From Flavonifractor sp. An92 (GTDB lineage Bacteria > Bacillota > Clostridia > Oscillospirales > Oscillospiraceae), in assembly GCF_002159175.1 (NCBI RefSeq), contig NZ_NFGZ01000002.1:1-64000 (forward strand): a stretch of DNA of 64,000 nt, written 5' to 3'. Under the pieces are notes generated by a model, which saw nothing but the letters and a program-made list of their open reading frames with translations, did not search any database and was not told the DNA's origin. Numbering within the stretch: position 1 is the stretch's first letter; each line of letters opens with the position of its first letter. This document shows positions 25,180-33,463 of the stretch, one piece after another. Position numbers and translations under genes: made by a program.

Positions 25180-25622
25180 TTATTTTCTGTTATACAGAAA
25201 GGTGATGAATATTCTGGATATGAGGGAGGGGATGGCCCGGGCTGTGACGCGGCGGGGACTTGAAGTGGTATGGAGACCTTCCACGTCCCACTGGATGGGC
25301 TCCATGCCCAGGGAGCGGATGGCGGAGATGACCTGATCGTTGTACTCGCCAAACGGCGGGCGGATCAGGGTGGGCCGTACGCCGGTGACAGCCTCGATCT
25401 TGTCGTTGCAGGCCTCCACCTCATCACAGATCTGCTGGGTGGAGAGGGAGTTGAAGTGGGGGTGGGTGTCCGAGTGGTTCATCACCTCGTGCCCCGCATC
25501 GTGGAGGGCCTTCACCGACTCAGGGTATTTGTCCACCCACTCGCCCACCACGAAGAAGGTGGCCTTCACCTGATATTTCTCCAGAATGTCGATGAGCTGC
25601 TGGGTATCCTCGTTCCCCCAGG
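25180..25622 (-). pseudogene. Polysaccharide deacetylase, middle fragment (broken at both ends)
   Basis: From WGNEDTQQLIDILEKYQVKA to SLGMEPIQWDV (about 25275-25622) the frame encodes the core of a NodB-type deacetylase, including the conserved HSDTHPHF and RPPFGEY motifs. The 5' end is missing here but is found at 58253-58440 on the same strand; the two join in frame at CCTGGGG. At the 3' end family sequence stops at QWDV (about 25275), where DSLDWK-like sequence is expected, and unrelated codons run to a stop at 25180. I did not find the missing last ~75 residues in the window. The gene is thus split by the 32.6-kb insertion and separately truncated. Confidence 0.85.
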
Positions 25623-25642
25623 GTGATGGAAGATTGCGGCCC
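25616..25642 (+). repeat. Left att half-site / terminal inverted repeat
   Basis: After CCCCA the inner arm reads GGGTGATGGAAGATTGCGGC. Its partner, read on the minus strand inward from 58255, is GGGTGAGGTGTGATTGCGGC. Sixteen of these 20 positions match, including an unbroken GATTGCGGC. Confidence 0.75.
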
Positions 25643-25672
25643 AGAGCGGGAGGGCATCCTGTGGAAAAGAAT

Positions 25673-25710
25673 ATGCCCGGAACTCTGGCCGAGACCAGAG
25701 TTCCGGGCAT
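25673..25710 (-). terminator. Terminator after the GH123-like gene
   Basis: A 16-bp perfect stem (ATGCCCGGAACTCTGG and complement) is followed on the minus strand by TTCTTTTCC. It sits just inside the left end of the element. Confidence 0.8.
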
Positions 25711-25716
25711 TTGACG

Positions 25717-27384
25717 TTATCCGCAGTGGGCGGCGATCTCCCGGTTGACCCGCCGGCGCAGGTCCAGGAGCCAGGCGTCCGACTTGGGGTAGACCTTGAA
25801 GGTCAGGGGCTCTCCCAGACCGTCCTCAATGAGCTCCAGGACGTGCTCCCGGCTGGTGAGGGACTCCAGCAGGCGCAGGGCCCGCAGGTCGCACAGGGCT
25901 TCATAGAACACCATCTGCCGGATGGACTCCTCCGGCGCGCCGTCAGGGCCGGGGTACACCAGGAAGGGGTCCCCGGAGGGGAAGGCGTAGTCGGCATCGG
26001 TGACCTGATAGGGGTCGATGTGCCGGTAGGAGAACTGGCTGTTGTAGAAGTTGTAGCCCCAGTGGAGGAAGCCGATGATGTCGAACTTGTAGAGCTGGAC
26101 GCCGATAATCCGGTTACGGGCCGAGGGCATGGCCATAAAGCGGTTGGAGACCTCCACGCACTGTCCGGTGCAGTAGTAGGTCCACATGTCGGTGAGGCCG
26201 TGGGCCAGGAATTCCTCGATCTCGTTGTTGCCGGGGATGGGCTTTTTTACCAGACCGTGGCGGTAGAACTCATAGCTGGACAGGGCGTCGAAGGTGAGGA
26301 AGCCGTCCAGATAGCCGTCAATGGACTCCTTGGCGGCCCGGTAGCTCTCCAGGTGCTGCTCCCGGGGCTCGTCGGAGAGGTGGAAGTAGGTGCGCTCGGC
26401 GATGCCCTCCTCCCGCAGGACCGCGGTGAGCTGGGGCAGCAGCTGGTGGAGGAAGGCGGTGTAGGCCCCCACCGCGCTGGTGTGCCAGCCGAAGATGGTC
26501 TGCTGCTCGCCGTCCACCGTGGCCACCACCTTGGGGGGATAGACCGCCCCCCACTGGGAGAAGAGATGGCTCATCTCGAACCACTCCATGCCGTAGGAGC
26601 GGCAGAAGTGGATCCAACGGCGCAGGAGGGAGAAGTCGAACTCGTACTGGTCCTCTCCCGTCACAGTCACGCCCACCAGCTGGGTGGTGGTGCGCTCCTC
26701 TCCCACGGCGGTGTCCAGGGGCAGGGTGAAGAGGGGGGTGAGGATCATGTTGCCCCCGCGCTTGCGGTACTGCTCCAGGAAGCGGCCCAGCACCGGCCAG
26801 AATTCCTCCGAAAAGGGCTCCAGGTGGTAGTAGTCACACAGACAGTCGGTGTGCAGCCACTCCGTGTGGATGAGGGTCTGGGGCGGCAGAGCGGCGGGGA
26901 GGACGGTAATGCGGGTCTCCACCGCGCAAACCTCCTCCTCATCCTTTACCAGCGCGGCCTTGATGGGCACGGTGCCGGCGGGAAAGTCCTCCGGCACCTC
27001 CAGGTCCACCCACACGCTGCGCCAGCGCTGGGCGCAGACGGTGACCTTGCCGTCCTCCAGGTCCCGCAGCAGGTCGGGATAGAGGCCGGAGGCGGTGCTC
27101 AGGTAGTTGTCATCGGTGCGTGTATTGCAGGCCTTGCCCACGGGGACCAGCTCCACGCTGCGCACGCGCAGATGCTCCGCCGCCGGAGAGTCCAGGCGCA
27201 GCTTCAAAATCTCCTTGCGGAAGCCGCTGCCGATGTAGGCGATCTGGAAGGACACGGTCTCCCCCCGCAGGGCGGTCAGAGCGGTGCACTCGGGCCGGTA
27301 GACCGGCTCCTGGTCGGGAAACACCTTCTCCAGCGCGCTGAGGAGCTTCATCCGGTACACAGCGGGCTGCATGAAATCAGGCAT
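25717..27384 (-). CDS. DUF4091 / GH123-like glycoside hydrolase
   Basis: The 555-residue protein has an N-terminal beta-sandwich (about 1-165) followed by a TIM-barrel-like domain. The pair FHLSDEPREQH (about residue 325-335) matches the Asp-Glu catalytic pair of GH123-type N-acetylgalactosaminidases and the related DUF4091 family. No signal peptide is visible, so it acts inside the cell on imported glycans. AAGGAGG is ideally placed before the ATG. It is the last gene of an operon with two sugar permeases and a binding protein, so its substrate is probably the sugar they import, possibly a HexNAc-containing oligosaccharide. The family is clear; the substrate is inferred. Confidence 0.8.
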   Translation of the reverse strand: MPDFMQPAVYRMKLLSALEKVFPDQEPVYRPECTALTALRGETVSFQIAYIGSGFRKEILKLRLDSPAAEHLRVRSVELVPVGKACNTRTDDNYLSTASGLYPDLLRDLEDGKVTVCAQRWRSVWVDLEVPEDFPAGTVPIKAALVKDEEEVCAVETRITVLPAALPPQTLIHTEWLHTDCLCDYYHLEPFSEEFWPVLGRFLEQYRKRGGNMILTPLFTLPLDTAVGEERTTTQLVGVTVTGEDQYEFDFSLLRRWIHFCRSYGMEWFEMSHLFSQWGAVYPPKVVATVDGEQQTIFGWHTSAVGAYTAFLHQLLPQLTAVLREEGIAERTYFHLSDEPREQHLESYRAAKESIDGYLDGFLTFDALSSYEFYRHGLVKKPIPGNNEIEEFLAHGLTDMWTYYCTGQCVEVSNRFMAMPSARNRIIGVQLYKFDIIGFLHWGYNFYNSQFSYRHIDPYQVTDADYAFPSGDPFLVYPGPDGAPEESIRQMVFYEALCDLRALRLLESLTSREHVLELIEDGLGEPLTFKVYPKSDAWLLDLRRRVNREIAAHCG

Positions 27385-27399
27385 GGGAATTCCTCCTTA

Positions 27400-28221
27400 T
27401 TACTTCATCCCGCTCATGGTGATCCCCTTGATGAGGTATTTCTGGAAGATGAGCAGGATCACGATCATGGGGACGATGATGATAGCCGCCACCGCCATGG
27501 TGGCCGACAGGTCCTGCTGCCGCCCGGTGTCAAAGATCACAAGGCCCAGGGGCAGCGTCATCCACTCCTTACTGTTGAGCATGATGAGGGGGTTGAGGTA
27601 GTCGTTCCAGGTGCCCATGGCGCTGAAAATGCCCATGGCGCCGATGGCCGGGCGGATGTTGGGCAGCACCACATGCCAGTATACGCCTAAAGGACCACTG
27701 CCGTCGATACGGGCGGCGTCAAAAAGATCGGTGGGGATCTCGCTGATGAACTGGCGGCTCAGGAACACCGAGAAGGGGCCCACCAGATGGGGGATGATGA
27801 GGGCGCCCAGGGTGTCGAAGAGGTGGAGCTTCTGCACCATCAGGTAGCGGGGGATCATAGTGACCTGCCCCGGGATCATCATGGTGGCCAGCAGCAGGAG
27901 GAAGAGGAGCTTCTTCCCCCTGAACTCATACCGGGCAAAGACGTACCCGATGAGGGTGCCGGTGAGAATGACGATCAGGGTGAGCACCACTGTGACGAAC
28001 ACGCTGTTGAGGAACCAGCGCCCGATGGGGGCGTACTCAAAGGCGCTGCGGTAGCCCTCCAGAGTCCACACCTCGGGCCAGAAGCCGGTGCGGTTGACGC
28101 GGATCTCCGCATTGGATTTAAAGGAGGTGAGGATCATCCACACCACCGGATAGAGCATCACCGCGCTGAACACCGTGAGGAAAATACTGATGAGGGCGTG
28201 GATGGGTCGGACACGTTTCAT
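27400..28221 (-). CDS. Carbohydrate ABC transporter permease (MalG/UgpE type)
   Basis: The 273-residue integral membrane protein has six helices. It carries the EAA-like loop for ATPase contact (ISEIPTDLFDAARIDGSGPLGVYWHVVLPNIRPAI). The C-terminus, IFQKYLIKGITMSGMK, is the standard end for this class. Upstream is the partner permease with a 12-bp gap; downstream the GH123-like gene follows after 15 bp. No ATPase gene is in this operon, so it probably shares a multitask ATPase such as the one encoded at 36625. Confidence 0.9.
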   Translation of the reverse strand: MKRVRPIHALISIFLTVFSAVMLYPVVWMILTSFKSNAEIRVNRTGFWPEVWTLEGYRSAFEYAPIGRWFLNSVFVTVVLTLIVILTGTLIGYVFARYEFRGKKLLFLLLLATMMIPGQVTMIPRYLMVQKLHLFDTLGALIIPHLVGPFSVFLSRQFISEIPTDLFDAARIDGSGPLGVYWHVVLPNIRPAIGAMGIFSAMGTWNDYLNPLIMLNSKEWMTLPLGLVIFDTGRQQDLSATMAVAAIIIVPMIVILLIFQKYLIKGITMSGMK

Positions 28222-28233
28222 AGCTGCACCTCC

Positions 28234-29109
28234 CTAATAGTCCCAGTTGGCCCGCAGCATCCGGTTTTGGAACAGCGAGACCGCCAGGATCATCAGGAAC
28301 AGCACCGTGGACATGGCCGAGGCATAGCCCATGTCGTAGTCCCGGAAGCTGGTCTGATAGATGTAGTTGGTCAGCACCATGGCGCTGTCGTTCATGCCGC
28401 CGTTGGGGGCCAGGACCCGGAACTGGGCGAAGTGCTGGAAATAGTCCACCACCGTCATGATGGTCACAAAGGCGAAGGTGCGGCGCATGAGGGGGAGCGT
28501 GATCTTGATGAACTTGCGGAAGGGACCGGCCCCGTCCAGGTCGGCGGCCTCCTCCAGCTCCTCGGGTACACCCTCCAGTCCGGCGGTGAAGAGGATGGTG
28601 TTGTAGCCGATGTCGGACCACAGGGTAAAGACGATGATGATGGCGAACAGGGGCCAGGTGGTGGTGTACCAGTTCACCGACGAGCCGCCCAGGAGCTTCA
28701 CCAGCTGATTGAGCAGTCCCGCCTTGGTGTCCAGGATGCCGTGCTTCCAGATGAGGGCGGTGCCCACCTTGGGGGCCACACAGGGGATGAAGATGGCCAC
28801 CCGCAGCGCCACCCGCAGCCACCGCCAGGGCACCGCGAAGATCATGCGGGCCAGGAACATGGACAGTACCATATTGAGGGCCACCGCCACCACGCAGAAG
28901 ACCAGCGTATTCACCAGCGCATGGCGGAAGGTGCTGTCCTCCAGCAGCTTGAGGTAATTGTCCAGCCAGACAAAGGGTTGAACGCTGTTGACCGGGTTGT
29001 AGTCGAAGAAGGAGATCCCGATCCCGTAGAGCACCGGGAAGAGGGAGAAGAGCCCGATAAACAGATAGGCCGGAATGAGGACGGCGGCCACGAAACGGTT
29101 ATTTTTCAC
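28234..29109 (-). CDS. Carbohydrate ABC transporter permease (MalF/UgpA type)
   Basis: The 291-residue protein has six or seven membrane helices and the N-terminal signature AVLIPAYLFIGLFSLFPVLY. The EAA loop (EELEEAADLDGAGPFRKFIKITLPLM) is intact. It forms the heterodimeric channel with the next permease. It is co-transcribed with the binding protein at 29190, separated by a hairpin that would lower permease expression relative to the binding protein. Confidence 0.9.
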   Translation of the reverse strand: MKNNRFVAAVLIPAYLFIGLFSLFPVLYGIGISFFDYNPVNSVQPFVWLDNYLKLLEDSTFRHALVNTLVFCVVAVALNMVLSMFLARMIFAVPWRWLRVALRVAIFIPCVAPKVGTALIWKHGILDTKAGLLNQLVKLLGGSSVNWYTTTWPLFAIIIVFTLWSDIGYNTILFTAGLEGVPEELEEAADLDGAGPFRKFIKITLPLMRRTFAFVTIMTVVDYFQHFAQFRVLAPNGGMNDSAMVLTNYIYQTSFRDYDMGYASAMSTVLFLMILAVSLFQNRMLRANWDY

Positions 29110-29131
29110 AACAAACCTCCCTTGCAGAAGA

Positions 29132-29159
29132 AAAACAGGGGGCGGATGCCCCCTGTTTT
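29132..29159 (-). terminator. Partial terminator between binding protein and permeases
   Basis: The hairpin AAAACAGGGGGC with its complement (4-base loop) lies between the binding-protein gene and the permease pair. This arrangement usually gives extra binding protein while letting some transcripts through. Confidence 0.7.
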
Positions 29160-29189
29160 ACCGTGATCTGCGGGCGAAACGGACGGCGA

Positions 29190-30530
29190 TCAGTTGTAGC
29201 TGAGCATGCACTGCGCGCTGATCTCTGCCGAGCACTGCTCCAGCTGCTCCCGAACGTCCAGCGACTCGTCCTGGCACAGGTTGATAAAGGTCTGGTTGAA
29301 GATCTTCCGCATGGCGGAGGTGTTGTAGGGACCCATCCACTGGCCGTAGGGCATGATGTCCAGGATGAAGGCGATGTCGGGCATGGCCTCCAGGTAGGTC
29401 TCATTGGTCAGCAGGGACTTGCGGGGAGGCAGCTGGTTGCAGGCGATGTTGTGCTCCACCAGGTTCTCAGGCTGGCTGAAGAACTTGACGAACTCCCAGG
29501 CCGCGTCCACATTGCCGCCGTTCTTGGGGACGATGATGCCCCAACCGGTCTCGGAGGCGAAGGCCATGGTCTCGCCGTACTGGGGCACGGGGACGTACTC
29601 AAAGTCCACGCCCTGGGTGAGGCCGTAGCCGTCGGTGCCCTCACCGATGGCCCAGGTGCCCACCGAGCTCATGTAGCCGTTGCCGGAGTACACGTCGTTG
29701 AAGCAGTACTCACCGGCGGTCAGGTTGTCCAGGTCGCACTCGCCGTCCCGCACCATGCTGAGGATCTCCTCCATGGCGGTGACGCCCTCGTCGGTGGCGA
29801 AGTTGACGCTGTTGTCCTCCATGATGTACTGGCCGCCCTGCTGGAGGATCATAGCCAGATAGTTGCAGATCAGAGCGTCGCTGTCGATCATCTCAAAGCC
29901 CTTGGTGGTGACGATGTCGCCGTCCTGCACGGCCACCTGCTTGGAAATGGTGCGCAGCTCCTCCCAGGTGGTGGGATAGCTCAGACCGGCCTCGTCAAAG
30001 AGCTTCTTGTTGACCACCATGCCGCCGTACTCCAGATTGTACTCCATGGGCACGCCGTAGAAGGTGCCCTCCTTGGTGTAGATACCCAGAGTGGGCTCCA
30101 GATAGTCCTCCTTCATCTCGGCAGCCAGATCATCGGGCACCGGGCTCAGGCCGTCGGTCTCCACAAAGGCGGGGGCCATGCCGCCCCACACCGCCACGAT
30201 GTCGGGGCAGTCCTCGGTGGCGGAGGTCAGCGCGGTCTGGATCTTGTCGCTGTACACCGACATGGGGTAGGAGACCACCTCCACCTCGTACTCGGGGTGC
30301 TCGGCCTCGAACTTGTCCGCCATGTTGTTATAGGCTTTGATCCAGGGCTCATTCTCGTGGCACCAGAAGGTGAGCTTGGTCTTTTCCGTGGAACCGGAGG
30401 GGGCCGAGCTGTCCTGGGGCGCCGTAGAGCCGGTGGTGCTGCCGCCGCCGCAGGCGGCCAGGGCCGCGGTCATGCTGATCGCCAGGGCTGCCGCCCCGAT
30501 GCGTTTGAGTACCGTTGTCTTGCTGTTCAT
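29190..30530 (-). CDS. Sugar ABC transporter substrate-binding lipoprotein
   Basis: The 446-residue protein has a lipoprotein signal peptide ending in LAACGGG (Cys near residue 27), then a Ser/Thr/Pro-rich tether and a family-1 solute-binding domain (KLTFWCHENEPWIKAYNNMADKFEAEHPEYEVEV). It captures a carbohydrate outside the membrane and delivers it to the two permeases downstream. GAGGAGG precedes the ATG. A good promoter lies at 30604-30633. The GH123-like enzyme in the same operon hints at an amino-sugar oligosaccharide ligand. Confidence 0.92.
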   Translation of the reverse strand: MNSKTTVLKRIGAAALAISMTAALAACGGGSTTGSTAPQDSSAPSGSTEKTKLTFWCHENEPWIKAYNNMADKFEAEHPEYEVEVVSYPMSVYSDKIQTALTSATEDCPDIVAVWGGMAPAFVETDGLSPVPDDLAAEMKEDYLEPTLGIYTKEGTFYGVPMEYNLEYGGMVVNKKLFDEAGLSYPTTWEELRTISKQVAVQDGDIVTTKGFEMIDSDALICNYLAMILQQGGQYIMEDNSVNFATDEGVTAMEEILSMVRDGECDLDNLTAGEYCFNDVYSGNGYMSSVGTWAIGEGTDGYGLTQGVDFEYVPVPQYGETMAFASETGWGIIVPKNGGNVDAAWEFVKFFSQPENLVEHNIACNQLPPRKSLLTNETYLEAMPDIAFILDIMPYGQWMGPYNTSAMRKIFNQTFINLCQDESLDVREQLEQCSAEISAQCMLSYN

Positions 30531-30603
30531 TCCAAATTCCTCCTCATTGTTCCGGCCCGGTACGACCCGACCGGACCTAAGAGTCCCGAAACTCTTAAGA
30601 ATT

Positions 30604-30633
30604 ATTTTAATGGGAGGAGTCTGGTTTCGTCAA
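30604..30633 (-). promoter_or_regulatory. Promoter of the first sugar ABC operon
   Basis: On the minus strand TTGACG (30628-30633) and TAAAAT (30604-30609) are separated by 18 bp. Immediately downstream CTTAAGAGT and ACTCTTAG form a hairpin or operator (about 30583-30600). Confidence 0.6.
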
Positions 30634-30643
30634 ATTGGATTCC

Positions 30644-31501
30644 TCAATAGAACGAGCCCGCACTATTCGTATCTTGAATATTTGTCAGCTCGTCCACCGG
30701 CAGGATGCCCTTGCCCATGCCAAAGTTCATGCCCTGCATGATGTAGGGCTTGGCGCGGCGCTGGAGAGAGGTGTCCTCGGGATAGACCTCTTTGTCGGGG
30801 CGGATCTTCCCGTAAAGCCGCCGCTCCATGTCCGGGAAATGATAGTCCACCCCATAGACGTGGAACAGACTGCGGAACCACAGAATGGAACTCTGGCCCG
30901 GGTCCAGCACCAGATCCAGCGCCGGGGAGAGCATCCAGGAGAAACAGGCGAAATACCGCAGTTCCGGGCCAAAAAAGTCCTTTGCACGGCGGAAAGAGTT
31001 CAGAACATCCCTGCGGGTCAGCCCGGGCCCCTCGGGGATGTGGACATCCACCACCGGGGTCCCCGCCGGCAGGACCGCCCCGTTCAGGCGGATGTCCTCC
31101 AAAGTCCGGGAGGCCTCAAATTCCAGACGCCCCAGGCGGAAGAGGGTGGCGTCCACCGCGTGGGAGAGCCAGCGGTACTCCCGCAATCCACAGCGCCCCT
31201 CCGTGCGGTGGAAAAACCCGCACCACAGCGTCAGGTCCCGGAAGGTGTCCAGGTAAATGGCCTCATCTGCGCCACGGTCCAGAAAGCGGGGGAGGGCTTC
31301 CGCAGCCAGGCGCACATACAGGGCCATGGCCCGCATCTCCGTGTCCGGAGCCGCCTCCAGGGCTTCATAAAATCCGGCGCGGTCCTGTTCGTAGCGTTCC
31401 TTCCAGGTCTGCCACTCCGCCTGACTCAGGGGAAATTCCCGCACCAGACCGGCTTCTTCCGGGGGGAAACCGATCCCCGCCATCAGGGTATCCATATCCA
31501 T
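30644..31501 (-). CDS. Acyltransferase domain protein (NAT_N / GNAT_C type)
   Basis: The 285-residue soluble protein has the two-part layout of clostridial proteins annotated as acyltransferase-domain proteins: an N-terminal helical domain (about 1-110) and a C-terminal GNAT-like domain with VDVHIPEGPGLTRRDVLNSF. The substrate is unknown. The ATG at 31501 was preferred over an upstream ATG because AGGAG lies at the right distance. It has its own promoter and lies between the sugar operon and the recombinase, so it could be element cargo rather than part of the sugar pathway. Confidence 0.7.
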   Translation of the reverse strand: MDMDTLMAGIGFPPEEAGLVREFPLSQAEWQTWKERYEQDRAGFYEALEAAPDTEMRAMALYVRLAAEALPRFLDRGADEAIYLDTFRDLTLWCGFFHRTEGRCGLREYRWLSHAVDATLFRLGRLEFEASRTLEDIRLNGAVLPAGTPVVDVHIPEGPGLTRRDVLNSFRRAKDFFGPELRYFACFSWMLSPALDLVLDPGQSSILWFRSLFHVYGVDYHFPDMERRLYGKIRPDKEVYPEDTSLQRRAKPYIMQGMNFGMGKGILPVDELTNIQDTNSAGSFY

Positions 31502-31593
31502 AGCGCTCTCTCCTCGTGGATGTTCTCGTTTGTTTTCTGCCATAGCGGAGGACCCGTTGGCCTTCCGCAGTCCCTCTGCAAGCGTCTAAGGAC

Positions 31594-31623
31594 AATATAG
31601 CGCACGGCGGTGGGGAAAAACAA
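31594..31623 (-). promoter_or_regulatory. Promoter of the acyltransferase gene
   Basis: On the minus strand TTGTTT (31618-31623) and TATATT (31594-31599) are separated by 18 bp, about 95 bp before the start codon. Confidence 0.5.
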
Positions 31624-31631
31624 ATCGAAAA

Positions 31632-33155
31632 TCACAGGGCTTGCGGAGAGCAAGTATAGATGATCTCGATGTGCCCGGCTTCAAAGATCCGGATCTGCTG
31701 GATGGTCTCCGCCACGGTCAGGCGGTCCAGAGTGGTCAGCTTTCCATGCTGGAGCAGGGACTGGACCCAGGGAGAGAGAACCGATTCTGCCGTTTCCTCA
31801 AACTGCCGGAACTGGGCGGTCAGCTCCTTCTCCTGCCGCTCGTAGTCCGCCTGATAGCGCTGAAAATCCTCCCGGCGGAGCAGGCCCTCCCGGTAGTCCT
31901 CATAGGCCGCCTTTTTCAGCCGGTAGAGCCGCGCCCGCCCCAGCTCCAGCCGCTGGCGCGCTTCGGCGTCCTCTCTGGGGACCTCGTTTCCCTCCTCCTC
32001 GGCCAGCGCCCGGAGGTCCTGCACCGACGCGAAGATCTGGTTCAGGTCATCCAGCACGATTTGCTCCAAAATGGCGTGGGAGATGCGGTGACGGGTGCAG
32101 ACTGTGGACCCATACCGCTGATAGGAGCCGCAGGTGTAATCGATCCCGCCCCCGCGCCGGGTCTTGACCATGGCCCGCCCACAGTCCCCACAGCGGAGAA
32201 ACCCGGCAAAGGGGCTCTGTTCCTGGGCAAAGCCGGGCTGCCGGGTCCGTCTGCCCAGCAGCGCTTGGACCCGCTCCCACTGTTCCGGCCCAATGATGGC
32301 CTCGTGGGTGTCCGAAACCACGGTCCACTCCGAGCGGTCCCGCTGGACGGCCTTGCCGTGCAGAGTGGGGCGGGTATTCCGCCCCTGCTCCATGCACCCG
32401 GCATACATCCGGTTTTGCAAAATGCGGTGGATGGTGGCGTAGGTCCAGTAGGTGGTCTGCTCCAGCTTCCGCCCGTTGTGGTAGCGCTCCCCCAGCAGGC
32501 GCTTGTACTCGCTGGGGCTGGGGACCCCCTCGGCGTTGAGGAGCTTGGCGATTTTCACCTTTCCGTACCCCTGCTCAAAGAGGTCGAAGATCCGCCGCAC
32601 CACCTGGGCTGCGGCGGGATCGATGAGCAGATGGTTGTGGTCGACCGGGTCCTTGCGGTAGCCGTAGCTGGGAAAGGCCCCCACGAATTCCCCCCGCTGC
32701 TGCTTGGCGCGGATGGCGGAGCGGACCTTGTCCGAGATGTCCCGGGCGTATTGGGTATTAAAGAGGTTTTTCATGGGCAGGAGCAGGTCGTAACGCCCTT
32801 GGGCGCTGTCCACATGGTCGTTGACGGCGATGAAGCGCACTCCCTGGGCGGGAAAAACCCGCTCCAGGTAGCGCCCCATCTCGATGTAATCCCGCCCGAA
32901 GCGGGACAGGTCCTTGACCAGGACGCAGTTGACTTTCCCGGCCCGGATGTCTGCCTCCATGCTGCGGAAGGCGGGGCGATCAAAGTTGGTGCCGGTGTAG
33001 CCGTCGTCCTGGTAAAAGTCCACCAGATGCAATTCCGGGTGATTCTTGATGTACTGCTCCAGCAGCTTGCGCTGGTTGGCGATGCTGTCGCTCTCCGCCT
33101 TGTCGCCGTCCTCCCGGGACAGGCGCAGATAGCCCGCCGTGTTCCAGACCTCCAT
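31632..33155 (-). CDS. Large serine recombinase
   Basis: The 507-residue protein has a resolvase catalytic domain (1-150; GYLRLSREDGDKAESDSI near the start, VKDLSRFGRDYIEMG in the middle), a recombinase domain (about 165-280) and a zinc ribbon (CGDCGRAMVK, then CGSYQRYGSTVC). A long coiled coil (about 370-440) and a short tail end it: the complete layout of a large serine integrase. AAGGAGG eight bases before the ATG at 33155 fixes the start. A 38-residue ORF ends 25 bp upstream. It lies inside the 32.6-kb insertion and is its best candidate integrase, although it sits 6 kb from the nearer end. It could also mark a smaller nested element. Confidence 0.92.
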   Translation of the reverse strand: MEVWNTAGYLRLSREDGDKAESDSIANQRKLLEQYIKNHPELHLVDFYQDDGYTGTNFDRPAFRSMEADIRAGKVNCVLVKDLSRFGRDYIEMGRYLERVFPAQGVRFIAVNDHVDSAQGRYDLLLPMKNLFNTQYARDISDKVRSAIRAKQQRGEFVGAFPSYGYRKDPVDHNHLLIDPAAAQVVRRIFDLFEQGYGKVKIAKLLNAEGVPSPSEYKRLLGERYHNGRKLEQTTYWTYATIHRILQNRMYAGCMEQGRNTRPTLHGKAVQRDRSEWTVVSDTHEAIIGPEQWERVQALLGRRTRQPGFAQEQSPFAGFLRCGDCGRAMVKTRRGGGIDYTCGSYQRYGSTVCTRHRISHAILEQIVLDDLNQIFASVQDLRALAEEEGNEVPREDAEARQRLELGRARLYRLKKAAYEDYREGLLRREDFQRYQADYERQEKELTAQFRQFEETAESVLSPWVQSLLQHGKLTTLDRLTVAETIQQIRIFEAGHIEIIYTCSPQAL

Positions 33156-33180
33156 GGCTGCGCCTCCTTTTTCGGAACGT

Positions 33181-33297
33181 TCAGACACGGTGGGCCCGGA
33201 TCAGGGCGCGGAGCAGGGCCTCCGGGGTCCGGCTGCCCGTAAAACGGCGGATGATCCGCCACTTTTTCTGCGTCACTGCTGTGTTCTGTACCGGCAT
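33181..33297 (-). CDS. 38-residue basic protein upstream of the recombinase
   Basis: The ORF starts at an ATG with AAGGAGGGAG six bases upstream and stops 25 bp before the recombinase start. The product is very basic and helical (KKWRIIRRFTGSRTPEALLR). Small basic proteins next to serine recombinases can be directionality factors or simple leader peptides; no family was recognised. It shares the recombinase promoter. Confidence 0.5.
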   Translation of the reverse strand: MPVQNTAVTQKKWRIIRRFTGSRTPEALLRALIRAHRV

Positions 33298-33361
33298 ACA
33301 ACTCCCTCCTTGTCTTGATGGAGTGTATGTGCGTCCCCCTGCCAATCATACTTTAAACGGG

Positions 33362-33389
33362 ATTGTATATCTGGAGAGTTTCATTACAA
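33362..33389 (-). promoter_or_regulatory. Promoter of the recombinase unit
   Basis: On the minus strand TTGTAA (33384-33389) and TACAAT (33362-33367) are separated by 16 bp. An overlapping TTGATT with TATACA is also possible. Confidence 0.45.
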
Positions 33390-33410
33390 TCAATATGGAA
33401 AATAGCATGA

Positions 33411-33452
33411 AAACGACGCCCCCAGCGCAGATTTGCGCTGGAGGCGTCGTTT
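33411..33452 (-). terminator. Terminator of the second sugar ABC operon
   Basis: A long stem (AAACGACGCCcCCAGCGCA with its near-complement) lies directly after the second binding-protein gene. Confidence 0.8.
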
Positions 33453-33463
33453 GTTTCAGCAGA

